Source of the DNA: JBHEPS01 sp046261635
GTDB taxonomy: Bacteria > Acidobacteriota > Thermoanaerobaculia > Gp7-AA8
Reading direction: 5' to 3'
Assembly: GCA_046261635.1 (NCBI GenBank)
Contig: JBHEOL010000183.1
Span: forward strand, 1-14,763
DNA length: 14,763 bases
Shown here piece after piece: positions 7,695 through 14,763 of the stretch; the stretch's first letter is position 1, and every line of letters begins with the position of its first letter. The position numbers and the translations under genes were made by a program. A model generated the notes under the pieces. The model saw only the letters and a program-made list of their open reading frames with translations. It ran no database searches and was not told the origin of the DNA.

Positions 7695-8884
7695 GCAATC
7701 GCTCCGGCTGTGTCTTTCTCTTCGATCAGGCGGTCGAGCTCGAGTCTGAGCCGCTCGAGGATCTCGTCGTAGCGGAACTGGCCGATCGTCTCGGTCCCCT
7801 TCTTGAGGTTGACGAAGCTCGGCGCGCACCACATCCCGAGGTCGGCGTCATCCGTTTCGCCGGGCCCGTTCACCCGGCATCCCATGACGGCGATCGTGAT
7901 GTTCCGTTCCTTCGCATACTCCGTCATGCTGCGGACATCCTCGGCGAGCTGAATGAATGCTTCGTTCTCGACGCGCGAGCAGGAAGGGCACGAGATGATG
8001 TTCATCCCCTTCTGCTCGAACCGCGGCACGGAGCGAAAACGCCCCGAGCGGATGTCGTCGAGGATCTGACTGCCGACGGTGATTTCTTCTCCCTTGCGCT
8101 CGAAGGGGAGGGTGAGTGAAACGCGGATCGTGTCCCCGATGCCGCGGGTGATCAACTGCTCGAAGGCGATGCGCGTCTTGATGATGCCGTCCGGCGGCAT
8201 TCCCGCCTCGGTCACGCCGAGGTGAAGTGGAACGTCGGGCCTCGCCTCGGCGAACCGGATGTTGGCGTCGATTACCTTGTTCGGGTCGGAGTCCTTCAGG
8301 GAGACCACATAGCGGTCGAAATCCATGTCGTCCAGCATCACGCAGTGCTCGAGAGCCGATTCGAGCATCGGGCTGATCGAGTCGTCCGCGGGATATTTCC
8401 CGAGCTTCTCGGGATCCACCGAGCCGCAGTTCACGCCGATGCGGATTGCGCAGTCGTGCTCGCGTGCGACATCGACGAGCCACTGCACTTTTTCCCGGAT
8501 CGGCTTCTGCCGTTCGATATGGTAGAGGTGGCCTGGGTTGTAGCGGATCTTCTGGACGAGCGGGGCGACCTTTTCGGCCAGACGGTAGTTCTCCTGGAGG
8601 TCGACGACCAGATTCGCCGTCGTTTCCGGCCGGAGGATGGCTAGCGCCTCGACGTCTTTCGGGTTGTCGACCGCCACCCGGACGATGTCTCCCCCGGCCG
8701 CCTCGATGAGCTGGATCTGGCGGAGGGTGGCCTCGATGTCCTGAGTACGCGTTGCGGCCATCGACTGCACGGCGATCGGATGATCCCGGCCGATGGTGAC
8801 GGACCCGATCCGTACGTTTCTCGCTTTTCGTTCCAATGGCTTCTGGCTCCTCCCCGCCTTAACGAGTCGGGGGAACGGTGTCAT
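7691..8884 (-). CDS. ispG: 4-Hydroxy-3-methylbut-2-en-1-yl diphosphate synthase (IspG/GcpE)
   Basis: IspG is a [4Fe-4S] enzyme that reductively opens 2-C-methyl-D-erythritol 2,4-cyclodiphosphate to HMBPP, the penultimate step of the MEP isoprenoid pathway. That pathway also supplies the menaquinone side chain. Counting from ATG 8884 (397 residues), the protein shows the TIM-barrel signature HPIAVQSM (35-42), RIGVNCGSV (148-156), the cluster ligands in SCPSCSR (298-304; Cys299 and Cys302) and MGCRVNGPGETDDADLG (334-350; Cys336 and the active-site Glu343). It is the compact two-domain bacterial form, without the large insert found in plants and chlamydiae. A GTG at 8911 would add nine residues. 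I prefer the ATG because the extra residues are unlike the family and neither start has a strong ribosome binding site. It lies 41 bases after the sensor-like gene and runs into lspA. Confidence 0.96.
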   Translation of the reverse strand: MTPFPRLVKAGRSQKPLERKARNVRIGSVTIGRDHPIAVQSMAATRTQDIEATLRQIQLIEAAGGDIVRVAVDNPKDVEALAILRPETTANLVVDLQENYRLAEKVAPLVQKIRYNPGHLYHIERQKPIREKVQWLVDVAREHDCAIRIGVNCGSVDPEKLGKYPADDSISPMLESALEHCVMLDDMDFDRYVVSLKDSDPNKVIDANIRFAEARPDVPLHLGVTEAGMPPDGIIKTRIAFEQLITRGIGDTIRVSLTLPFERKGEEITVGSQILDDIRSGRFRSVPRFEQKGMNIISCPSCSRVENEAFIQLAEDVRSMTEYAKERNITIAVMGCRVNGPGETDDADLGMWCAPSFVNLKKGTETIGQFRYDEILERLRLELDRLIEEKDTAGAIA

Positions 8885-8925
8885 TCCGCCCCGCTCGTCG
8901 CTCGGGGGCACCGGCGCCGACCCGA

Positions 8926-9720
8926 CTAGGCGGTGGCACTGTCCGTCTGCTGACCGGCGGGCGTCTCGGCGAACGTTTTTTCCACGAAGGGAATCAGGGT
9001 CACCGTCAGCCCAGACGCAATCCGGCGGAACGAGGCCGCGGTCTGCTTCGAGATCGAGAGCCGGGAGAACATGATGATCGTCCAGAGATCAGCGTTCGGC
9101 AGCAGCCCGCCGAACCCGAGCACCGATTGGATGCCGTAGGGCTTCACGAACTCTTCCTGGTCTGGAATGTAGGGGCTCTCCTGGGCCTCCGGGATGTGAA
9201 AAATCCCGTAGGTGGCCGTCGACTGGACGATCAGGTCGGGGGCGGGATTCACGACGTTTGCGATCGAGAGGCCGAACTCCGTGATCAGCTGAGCGATCAT
9301 GGGAGCTCCGTGCACCATCTCTTCACTGAGGAGCGGAACCGCCTGATGGGCGGCCGACTCCCTCCGGTTCCTCCAGCGCGGCTCGTCGCCGTCGGTCGCG
9401 AGGAGCGTGAGGCAGCGCAGCCATTCGGGGCGGTTTTCCTCCGGGATCCAACGGTCCGCGAACCGCTGAAGGTCGGGGGGAAGATCGGAATAGACATGGG
9501 TTTTGAAGAAGCGGACGAGGGCCAGCGCCGGCTCTCCCTTTTCGTCCTTCAGAGTGGAGCGAAGATGTCCGACGAGGGCGCGGCTGATGGACTCGAGCGA
9601 ACGTCCCGACCGAGCGAGCCCGGTCAGGTCTTTCCGCAGGGAGTCGAGGTCTTCCTTCGAGAGATGCATAGATCGACTGAGCTGCCTCGCAAGCTGAATG
9701 CCCGCTCGGGGACCCGCCAT
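8926..9720 (-). CDS. Stand-alone sensor-like (GAF-type) domain protein of unknown function
   Basis: I do not recognise a named family. The 264-residue product closely recalls, from memory, an input module at the N-terminus of some bacterial histidine kinases. Features shared with that module are FFKTHVYSDLPPDLQRFA (71-88), LLATDGDEPRWRNRRES (106-122), HQAVPL (125-130), IVQSTATYGIFHIPEA (164-179), PYIPDQEEFVKPYGI (183-197) and SVLGFGGLLPNADLWTIIMFSR (199-220). Here it has no kinase, GGDEF, helix-turn-helix or other output domain. A helical segment (about 20-60) precedes the module and a short Thr/Ala tail ends it. There is no signal peptide or membrane helix, so it is probably cytosolic. ATG 9720 is preceded by GGGG at a suitable distance; Met18 is a weaker option. 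As the first gene ahead of ispG and lspA it may be co-transcribed with them. A signalling partner encoded elsewhere is inference. Confidence 0.8.
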   Translation of the reverse strand: MAGPRAGIQLARQLSRSMHLSKEDLDSLRKDLTGLARSGRSLESISRALVGHLRSTLKDEKGEPALALVRFFKTHVYSDLPPDLQRFADRWIPEENRPEWLRCLTLLATDGDEPRWRNRRESAAHQAVPLLSEEMVHGAPMIAQLITEFGLSIANVVNPAPDLIVQSTATYGIFHIPEAQESPYIPDQEEFVKPYGIQSVLGFGGLLPNADLWTIIMFSRLSISKQTAASFRRIASGLTVTLIPFVEKTFAETPAGQQTDSATA

Positions 9721-9750
9721 TTCTGAACCCCGCGAAGCCGGCCGGTGGGT

Positions 9751-9756
9751 TAGAAT
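9751..9756 (+). promoter_or_regulatory. Possible -10 element for the beta-glycosidase gene
   Basis: TAGAAT matches the -10 consensus at five of six positions in the 50-base divergent spacer. It ends 14 bases before ATG 9771, so transcription would start about 7 bases before the start codon, giving a near-leaderless message. This fits the absence of a Shine-Dalgarno sequence there. No good -35 element is seen. Confidence 0.25.
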
Positions 9757-9770
9757 TCGCGCCGCCCATC

Positions 9771-11123
9771 ATGGACGACAAACGCTTTCCTTCCGGCTTC
9801 CTCTGGGGTGCTTCGACGTCCGCTTATCAGATCGAGGGCTCTCCCCTGGCCGACGGTGCGGGAGCCTCGATCTGGCATCGCTTCTCCCACATTCCCGGAC
9901 GGGTGGCCCAGGGGGACACGGGCGACGTTGCCTGCGATCACTACCGCCGCTGGCGGGATGACGTGAAGCTGATGAAGGACCTGGGGCTTCAGGCCTACCG
10001 TTTCTCGATCGCCTGGGGGCGCATCCTGCCCGAGGGGACGGGAAAGGTGAATCAGAAAGGGCTCGATTTCTATCGGGCGCTGGTCGACGAGCTCGGCGCG
10101 GCCGGAATCGAGGCGATGGCGACGCTCTATCACTGGGACCTGCCGGCGGCGCTCGACGAGCGGGGGGGATGGCTCAACCGGGACGTCGCCTCATGGTTCG
10201 CCGACTATGCCGCAGTGGCGTACCGGGAGCTCGATCACGGCGTCCGCTTCTGGGCCACGATCAACGAGCCGTGGGTGATCGTCGACGGCGGCTATCTTCA
10301 CGGGACGATGGCGCCAGGTCACGCGAGCCCTTATGAAGCCATGCTGGCCACTCACAACGTGCTGCGCGCCCACGGCGAGGCGGTTGCGGCCTATCGCGCG
10401 GTCGGAAAGAACCAGGTCGGCATCGTGCTGAATCTCGAGCCGAAAGTCGCCGCCTCGGACTCGGAGGACGATCGTCGCGCCGCCATCCGCACCGATGCCT
10501 ACATGAACCGCCAGTACCTCGACCCGGTCTTCCGCGGGTCCTATCCGGACGAGCTTCGGGAGGTCTACGGAGAAGGATGGCAATCCTTTCCGGAGACCGA
10601 CTTCGAGGGGATCGGGCGGCCGATCGATTTCCTCGGGATCAATTACTACACGCGGGGTGTGATGGCGGCCGATCCGACAGTGCCGTACGAGAGAGCGCGT
10701 CGCGTTCCTCAGCCGAACGCGATCGTGAACGCGGTCGGCTGGGAAGTCCATCCGGATTCGCTTCGCGACCTGCTCGTTCGGGTCTCCGAGGAGTACACGA
10801 AGATTCCACTCTACATCACGGAAAATGGCGCGGGCTTCTACGATCCGCCCGCTCCGATCGACGGCAAAATCGAAGATCCTCTGAGGACGGAGTATCTGCG
10901 GACGCATTTTCTCGCGGCGGCGGAGGCCATGGAGAGGGGCGTGGATCTCCGCGGCTACTTCGTCTGGTCGCTGATGGACAACTTCGAGTGGGCTCACGGC
11001 TATTCGAAGCGGTTCGGCATCGTCCACGTGAACTACGCGACGCAGGAGCGGACGATCAAGCAGAGCGGGAAGTTTTACTCGGAAGTCATTCGCACGAACG
11101 GTGGAGTATTAGAGAGAAAATAG
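9771..11123 (+). CDS. GH1 beta-glycosidase (beta-glucosidase type)
   Basis: This glycoside hydrolase family 1 enzyme hydrolyses beta-linked glycosides such as cellobiose or aryl-glucosides with retention of configuration. It spans 450 residues, the usual length of bacterial single-domain enzymes. Signatures are FPSGFLWGASTSAYQIEG (6-23, the N-terminal GH1 signature), YRFSIAWGRILPEG (76-89), the acid/base glutamate in TINEPW (163-168, Glu166), NYYTRG (291-296), the nucleophile in ITENGAGF (349-356, Glu351) and the aglycone/substrate region WSLMDNFEWAHGYSKRFG (399-416). There is no signal peptide, so it is cytosolic and would need a transporter for its substrate. It lacks a 6-phospho-specific signature that I can point to, so a plain beta-glucosidase or galactosidase is favoured. 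No Shine-Dalgarno precedes ATG 9771. The stop TAG at 11121 is inside the left arm of a long hairpin. Confidence 0.95.
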   Translation: MDDKRFPSGFLWGASTSAYQIEGSPLADGAGASIWHRFSHIPGRVAQGDTGDVACDHYRRWRDDVKLMKDLGLQAYRFSIAWGRILPEGTGKVNQKGLDFYRALVDELGAAGIEAMATLYHWDLPAALDERGGWLNRDVASWFADYAAVAYRELDHGVRFWATINEPWVIVDGGYLHGTMAPGHASPYEAMLATHNVLRAHGEAVAAYRAVGKNQVGIVLNLEPKVAASDSEDDRRAAIRTDAYMNRQYLDPVFRGSYPDELREVYGEGWQSFPETDFEGIGRPIDFLGINYYTRGVMAADPTVPYERARRVPQPNAIVNAVGWEVHPDSLRDLLVRVSEEYTKIPLYITENGAGFYDPPAPIDGKIEDPLRTEYLRTHFLAAAEAMERGVDLRGYFVWSLMDNFEWAHGYSKRFGIVHVNYATQERTIKQSGKFYSEVIRTNGGVLERK

Positions 11124-11159
11124 GACGAATAGGACCTATAGGCCCTATTCGTCCTATTT
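11118..11159. repeat. Long perfect inverted repeat (TAGGAC/GTCCTA hairpin) between glycosidase and aminotransferase genes
   Basis: Left arm 11118-11133 and right arm 11144-11159 are perfect 16-base reverse complements. The 10-base centre can add two more C-G pairs after one A/C mismatch, leaving a TATA tetraloop. The left arm itself holds the tandem pieces AATAGGAC and AATAGGACC, so the whole is built from a TAGGAC unit. It includes the glycosidase stop codon (11121-11123), and its right edge touches the GGAGG ribosome binding site of the next gene. The stem is AT-containing and followed only by TTTGG, so it is not a classical terminator. TCCTAT-type palindromic units occur between genes in several GC-rich bacteria (from memory), which suggests a dispersed intergenic repeat. 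Roles in mRNA 3'-end protection or in damping downstream translation are inference. Confidence 0.85.
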
Positions 11160-11164
11160 GGAGG
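11160..11164 (+). promoter_or_regulatory. Strong Shine-Dalgarno sequence deciding the aminotransferase start
   Basis: GGAGG lies 5 bases before ATG 11170 and directly after the hairpin's right arm. It selects ATG 11170, the start that gives a proper Tat signal, over the in-frame TTG at 11158, which would place the Shine-Dalgarno inside the coding region. Confidence 0.8.
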
Positions 11165-11169
11165 TTTGC

Positions 11170-12261
11170 ATGCTGACTCGTCGCTCTCTCTTCAAGACCG
11201 GAGCTCTCGCCGCCGGAGCCGCAGGCGCGGTCGGGCTGAATCTCGACCTTCTCGCCGGTCCGATCGCCAGAACGTCCTCGAAATGGCTGGAGCTCGACCG
11301 CAACGAGAACCCCTGGGGTCCTTCACCGCGCGTCCGGAAGGCGATCGTCGACCGGATCGAGCGGGGCAATCGCTATCTGGATGGGGACGAGCTGGACGCT
11401 CTTCGCGATCGCATCGCCTCCCGCGAGGGGGTGACGAGGGATCACATCGTCTTCGGCGCCGGCTCGAGCGAGATCCTCTGGATGGCCGCGCAGGAATACC
11501 TCGGTCAGGGGCGCACGCTCCTGCAGGGGACACCGACCTTCGAGCTGATCGGCCGACTCGCCGAGCGCAACGGATCGAAGATCGTGAGCGTGCCGGTCAA
11601 CGAGAAACAGGACGACGAGCTCACGGCTCTCCGCACGAAACAGAAGGCCGCCCCCGCTCTTCTCTACCTCAACTGGCCGAACAATCCCTGCGGCTCGATG
11701 CTGCCGCCCTCCGATCTGAAATCATTCGTGACCGAGGCGGCGCAGAAGGGGCCGGTGTTCGTCGACGAAGCCTATCTCGAGTATGCCGATCCCACGTTGG
11801 GCAGCTCGATGAATCGTGTCGTTCGCGATGGCGGCGACGTCATCGTCGCCCGGACCTTCTCCAAGATTCACGGGCTCGCCGGCATGCGCATCGGGTATGC
11901 CGTGGCTCAACCCGAAACAGCGCGCAGACTCGCCGGACATCGGTTCAGCGTGATCAACTCACTCGGGCTCGCCGCCGCGATGGCCGCTCTCGACGATCCT
12001 GAGTTCGTCGAGCTCTCGCGCTCGAGGAATGTCGAATCCCGCAAAGTCATCTGCGACGCGTTCGATGAGGCGGGCGTCGGCTGGATTCCCTCGTCGACGA
12101 ACTTCGTCTGGTTCCGCGAGGGAGACCGCGATCTCGCCGGTTCGTTCAGGGAGAAGGGGATCCTGATTCCCCGGGGCCGTTTCCGCGGGGGATGGAACCG
12201 CGTGACGGTCGGGACCACGGACGAGGTACAGCGTTTCGCAGAAGTGCTGCGCGAGATCTGA
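11170..12261 (+). CDS. Tat-signal-bearing HisC-like class I/II aminotransferase
   Basis: The 363-residue product is a fold-type I PLP enzyme closest to histidinol-phosphate aminotransferases. It shows the N-terminal LDRNENPWGPSP (42-53), FGAGSSEIL (95-103), YLNWPNNPCG (166-175, usual form NPNNPTG), VFVDEAYLEY (196-205, cofactor-binding Asp199 and Tyr202), TFSKIHGLAGMRIGY (229-243, PLP lysine Lys232, Arg240) and NRVTVGT (343-349). Residues 1-30 form a twin-arginine signal: TRRSLFKTGALAAGAAGAVG, with RR at 4-5 and an alanine-rich h-region. It is therefore predicted to be folded with PLP and exported or anchored by the Tat system, unlike HisC of histidine synthesis. No other his genes are nearby, and the true substrate is unknown; an amino-acid or amino-phosphate transaminase in the periplasm is inference. 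It ends one base from the convergent acylase gene. Confidence 0.88.
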   Translation: MLTRRSLFKTGALAAGAAGAVGLNLDLLAGPIARTSSKWLELDRNENPWGPSPRVRKAIVDRIERGNRYLDGDELDALRDRIASREGVTRDHIVFGAGSSEILWMAAQEYLGQGRTLLQGTPTFELIGRLAERNGSKIVSVPVNEKQDDELTALRTKQKAAPALLYLNWPNNPCGSMLPPSDLKSFVTEAAQKGPVFVDEAYLEYADPTLGSSMNRVVRDGGDVIVARTFSKIHGLAGMRIGYAVAQPETARRLAGHRFSVINSLGLAAAMAALDDPEFVELSRSRNVESRKVICDAFDEAGVGWIPSSTNFVWFREGDRDLAGSFREKGILIPRGRFRGGWNRVTVGTTDEVQRFAEVLREI

Positions 12262-12262
12262 C

Positions 12263-14716
12263 TTACCGCGTCGCTCCGTTGCGGTCTCCCGGAATCAGGT
12301 GCAGCGTGGTCACCGGTTTTTGAGGCAGAAAAGGGGTCGCTTCGCCGCGCGCCCAGGCCTCGTGGCCGTCATCGAAATGGGGCGAGAGCGGATGGCCGCT
12401 CTGTCCGCCCGGCATGTGGAAGATGCCCTCGCTTTCCCGCCCGGGAGAGACGACCATTCTCTGGGAAGCGCCGACGTCGGGTCCCTGCGCGCGCGGCATA
12501 TCCCAGTCGCCCGGAAGCTCGAGCGGCGGCATCGACAGTCGGGACCCGACGAGCGGGATCGACCTGGCCATTGGATGTTCGATCCGGCTCGTGTTCCGCT
12601 GGCCCCAGCTCCGGCTTGAAAGCGATGCGCCGTCGCGAGTGAGCTCGGCGGCTACTTCGTCCGCGCGGGCCAGGAGAAAAACTTCCCAGGAATCGTGACC
12701 GGGGGGAACAAGGTGCTCGGGCCGTTCGGAGACGAGGAGCCAGAGGGGATGTTCCCGCTGCACGAGCCGGTTCCAGCGAAACTGCGGATCGGCCTCCCTC
12801 GCCGGCGCCGTCAGCGCTTCGAAGACGTCGCGCTCGACGAAAGCGCGGAACGCCCGCACGAGCCTGTAGCCGACGGAATCGACGGATGCCCTCGCTCCCC
12901 ACCGCGCCAGCTCCTCCTTCATCTGATCGCGCAGCGGACTGGCCGGCGCCTGGGCGAGAACGCGCGACATGACCCCGTGCCATGGCGACAGGAAGAGGGC
13001 GCGGTCGTCGAGCTGGATCGCGAGCAGGTCGCGCTCGGAGGCCTGTTCGATCGCGGCGAGTCCGTCCCGGAGCTGCCGGGCCCGTGCACCGAGGGCGTAG
13101 CCGCCGTCTCCGATGATCTCGAGCGACTCCCCGCCGACGACTCGGGCGTTGGCGCTCCAGAGCCGGCCGCCTGGCGGATCGGTGAGCCGGGGAGCCTCGT
13201 GAGGCTCGAGCCACTCCCACGTCGCGGGAACCTCCGGTGAGGAAACCGGAAGCCGGTAGTCCTGCGCGCGGCTCCTTCTCGGAATCGCTCCCGTGAGAGT
13301 CCAGCCGATCCTCCCGCTGCTGTCGGCGATCAGAACGTTCTGCGCCGGCATCGAGGTTCTCTGCGCGACCTCCATCGCCTGCTCGAGGCTCTCGGCCTCA
13401 GCCATCCGGAGCAGATTGAGATTCGCTCCGGAAGTCGAATGGGCGACCCACCGGAGTGCGCGCCGGCGTCCGCGATGATCCGTATCGATGACCGGTCCCC
13501 AGACCGTTTCCTCGACTTGCACGGCCCTCGTCGTTCCATCGCCGAGGGAGATCGTCTCCTCGTGGAAGGTGGTCTTGCGCTCGCCGTCGGCGGTTGCGTA
13601 GACGCCTTTCTCGCGCTCCTCGAGGACCACCAGATCCACCCAGTCGCCGTAGCTGTTCGTGAAAGCCCAGGCGACGCTTCCGTTGCTTCCGGCGATGATG
13701 CCGGGGGAGCCGGGGAGCGTGACGCCCGTGGCCCTGATCTCGCGGTCGCCATCCTGGACGACGATCGACGCGCGGTACCAGATATTCGGCACGTTCAGGC
13801 CGAGATGCATGTCGCCCGCAAGAATCGCCCGGCCGTTGCCGACCGAGGCACTTACGGCCATGTTGTTGCTGCCGAGAAAATGGTCGGCTGCAGAATCGAG
13901 CTCGAATCGAGCCGCTTCGATCCGCTCGAGCTCCCTCTCCCGCAGGTCGACGACCTCGGGTCCGGGAATCGTCGGAAGGGGCAGCTGCGAGCCGTCGATC
14001 GGCGCGTCCCAGGCGGAGCCCGGGGAAGTGAGGAACTCGAACAGCGCGGCCGGAACTGTATCCCGCAGCACGCCGTAGGCGGAGTCGGTGAGCCCGCTCT
14101 CGTCCTGCAGGTCGAGATACATCGCGTACACCGCGATGATGGTGTCCTCGGGGGCCCACGGGCGGGGCTTCGACCGGAGGACGAAGTACTCGAACGGCCG
14201 TGCCCTCAGGTGAGCCACCCCCTCGTTCACCCCCCGGGCGTACGCCTCGAGCACTTCCCGCTGCTCGGCAGGGATCTGCTCGAGCGCAAGGACCGCTCGC
14301 GCGCGGAAACGGTGGATCCTCAACTTCTCGTCCGACTGCGCAGCGACCGGGCCGAAGAGCTCTGCGAGCTCGCCGGCGGGCTGCCGCCGGAGAAGGTCCA
14401 TCTGGAAGAACCGCTCCTGACCATGCAGGAAACCGAGCGCTCGCTGTGCGTCCACCCGCGACGAGGCCGTGATCGTCGGAACTCCCAGGGCGTCGCGCTC
14501 GATGGTGACCGGCGCGGTGAGTCCGGCTACCGGAACCTCGCCGTCGGTGATCGGCAGGCTCGATCGAAGCATCAGCCATCCCGCGGCGATGACGAGGAGG
14601 GCGATGAGAAGAACGAGGAGGGCGGCCCAGGCCGCGAATCGGAGGACTCGCCTCGGGCCGGCAGCGTGTTTCGGAAGAGCATCGGCGGTCATGGTCTGCG
14701 ATTGTGGCTGAGCCAT
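12263..14716 (-). CDS. Penicillin acylase family protein (peptidase S45, Ntn hydrolase)
   Basis: The 817-residue precursor belongs to the S45 acylases, which hydrolyse amide bonds of beta-lactams, acyl-homoserine lactones or other N-acyl compounds after autocatalytic splitting into alpha and beta chains. One hydrophobic helix (about 28-50) after a basic stretch should anchor or export it. The alpha chain shows GVPTITASS (78-86) and LGFLHGQERFFQMDLLRR (94-111). The predicted cleavage is between Gly282 and Ser283 in LGSNNMAVS, giving the catalytic N-terminal serine. The beta chain shows ILAGDMHLGLNVPNIWYRAS (298-317), TLPGSPGIIAGSNGSVAWAFT, LWSANARVV (oxyanion-type Asn) and GGQSGHPLSPHFDDGHEAW near the end. 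SNNMA replaces the more common SNNWA. ATG 14716 has no obvious Shine-Dalgarno; Met9 is an alternative. Substrate cannot be predicted: quorum-quenching and beta-lactam acylases share this fold. It ends 1 base from the convergent aminotransferase. Confidence 0.93.
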   Translation of the reverse strand: MAQPQSQTMTADALPKHAAGPRRVLRFAAWAALLVLLIALLVIAAGWLMLRSSLPITDGEVPVAGLTAPVTIERDALGVPTITASSRVDAQRALGFLHGQERFFQMDLLRRQPAGELAELFGPVAAQSDEKLRIHRFRARAVLALEQIPAEQREVLEAYARGVNEGVAHLRARPFEYFVLRSKPRPWAPEDTIIAVYAMYLDLQDESGLTDSAYGVLRDTVPAALFEFLTSPGSAWDAPIDGSQLPLPTIPGPEVVDLRERELERIEAARFELDSAADHFLGSNNMAVSASVGNGRAILAGDMHLGLNVPNIWYRASIVVQDGDREIRATGVTLPGSPGIIAGSNGSVAWAFTNSYGDWVDLVVLEEREKGVYATADGERKTTFHEETISLGDGTTRAVQVEETVWGPVIDTDHRGRRRALRWVAHSTSGANLNLLRMAEAESLEQAMEVAQRTSMPAQNVLIADSSGRIGWTLTGAIPRRSRAQDYRLPVSSPEVPATWEWLEPHEAPRLTDPPGGRLWSANARVVGGESLEIIGDGGYALGARARQLRDGLAAIEQASERDLLAIQLDDRALFLSPWHGVMSRVLAQAPASPLRDQMKEELARWGARASVDSVGYRLVRAFRAFVERDVFEALTAPAREADPQFRWNRLVQREHPLWLLVSERPEHLVPPGHDSWEVFLLARADEVAAELTRDGASLSSRSWGQRNTSRIEHPMARSIPLVGSRLSMPPLELPGDWDMPRAQGPDVGASQRMVVSPGRESEGIFHMPGGQSGHPLSPHFDDGHEAWARGEATPFLPQKPVTTLHLIPGDRNGATR

Positions 14717-14763
14717 CGCGGGCGCGCAACGATGGGATGCGCAGGACGATGAAATGTCGGGTC

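Noticed and set aside
13439..14752. A 437-codon open frame on the plus strand antisense to the acylase gene
   Set aside because: It has no recognisable domain and mirrors the codon pattern of the real gene. Long antisense frames are common in GC-rich DNA, and the opposite strand encodes an unmistakable S45 protein.

Overview
The window is a GC-rich, densely packed bacterial chromosome segment of mostly housekeeping and metabolic genes. It holds a menaquinone gene set, an MEP-pathway isoprenoid gene, lipoprotein signal peptidase, a twin-arginine export signal and a periplasmic-type penicillin acylase. This suits a chemoheterotrophic, menaquinone-using, probably Gram-negative bacterium. The gene style (fused E1 dehydrogenase, Tat-tagged HisC-like enzyme, DinB protein, a TAGGAC/GTCCTA hairpin) reminds me of Acidobacteriota and similar phyla, but that is an impression from memory, not a test. 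I see no rRNA, tRNA, CRISPR array, insertion sequence or phage gene.

Left part (1-4190). A truncated chorismate-binding enzyme, probably isochorismate synthase, reads leftward out of the window. Head to head with it is a two-gene rightward unit: DAHP synthase, which starts the route to chorismate, and the MenG/UbiE methyltransferase, which ends menaquinone synthesis. The pair overlaps by one base. A polytopic GT-C-type glycosyltransferase follows on the minus strand, overlapping the end of menG. Beyond it lies a plus-strand CoA-transferase beta subunit with no alpha subunit in view. Positions 4191-4354 hold only a short hairpin and a doubtful 26-codon ORF.

Middle part (4355-9720). Five leftward genes, in transcription order, are a stand-alone sensor-like domain protein, ispG, lspA, an E1 alpha-beta fusion of a 2-oxoacid dehydrogenase, and a DinB-family protein. 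The first three are nearly contiguous and probably form one transcript. ispG and lspA share a TTGA overlap that implies a TTG start for lspA. The fusion and DinB form a second unit behind a 140-base gap with a promoter-like sequence.

Right part (9771-14716). A GH1 beta-glycosidase diverges from the sensor gene. It is followed by a perfect 16-bp-arm hairpin that contains its stop codon and abuts the ribosome binding site of a Tat-exported, HisC-like aminotransferase. A large membrane-anchored S45 penicillin acylase converges on that gene with a 1-base gap.

No single undescribed system stands out. The most unusual items are the hairpin between the glycosidase and the aminotransferase, the Tat signal on a PLP enzyme, the output-less sensor domain placed before ispG-lspA, and the head-to-head overlap of the chorismate-producing and chorismate-consuming genes.
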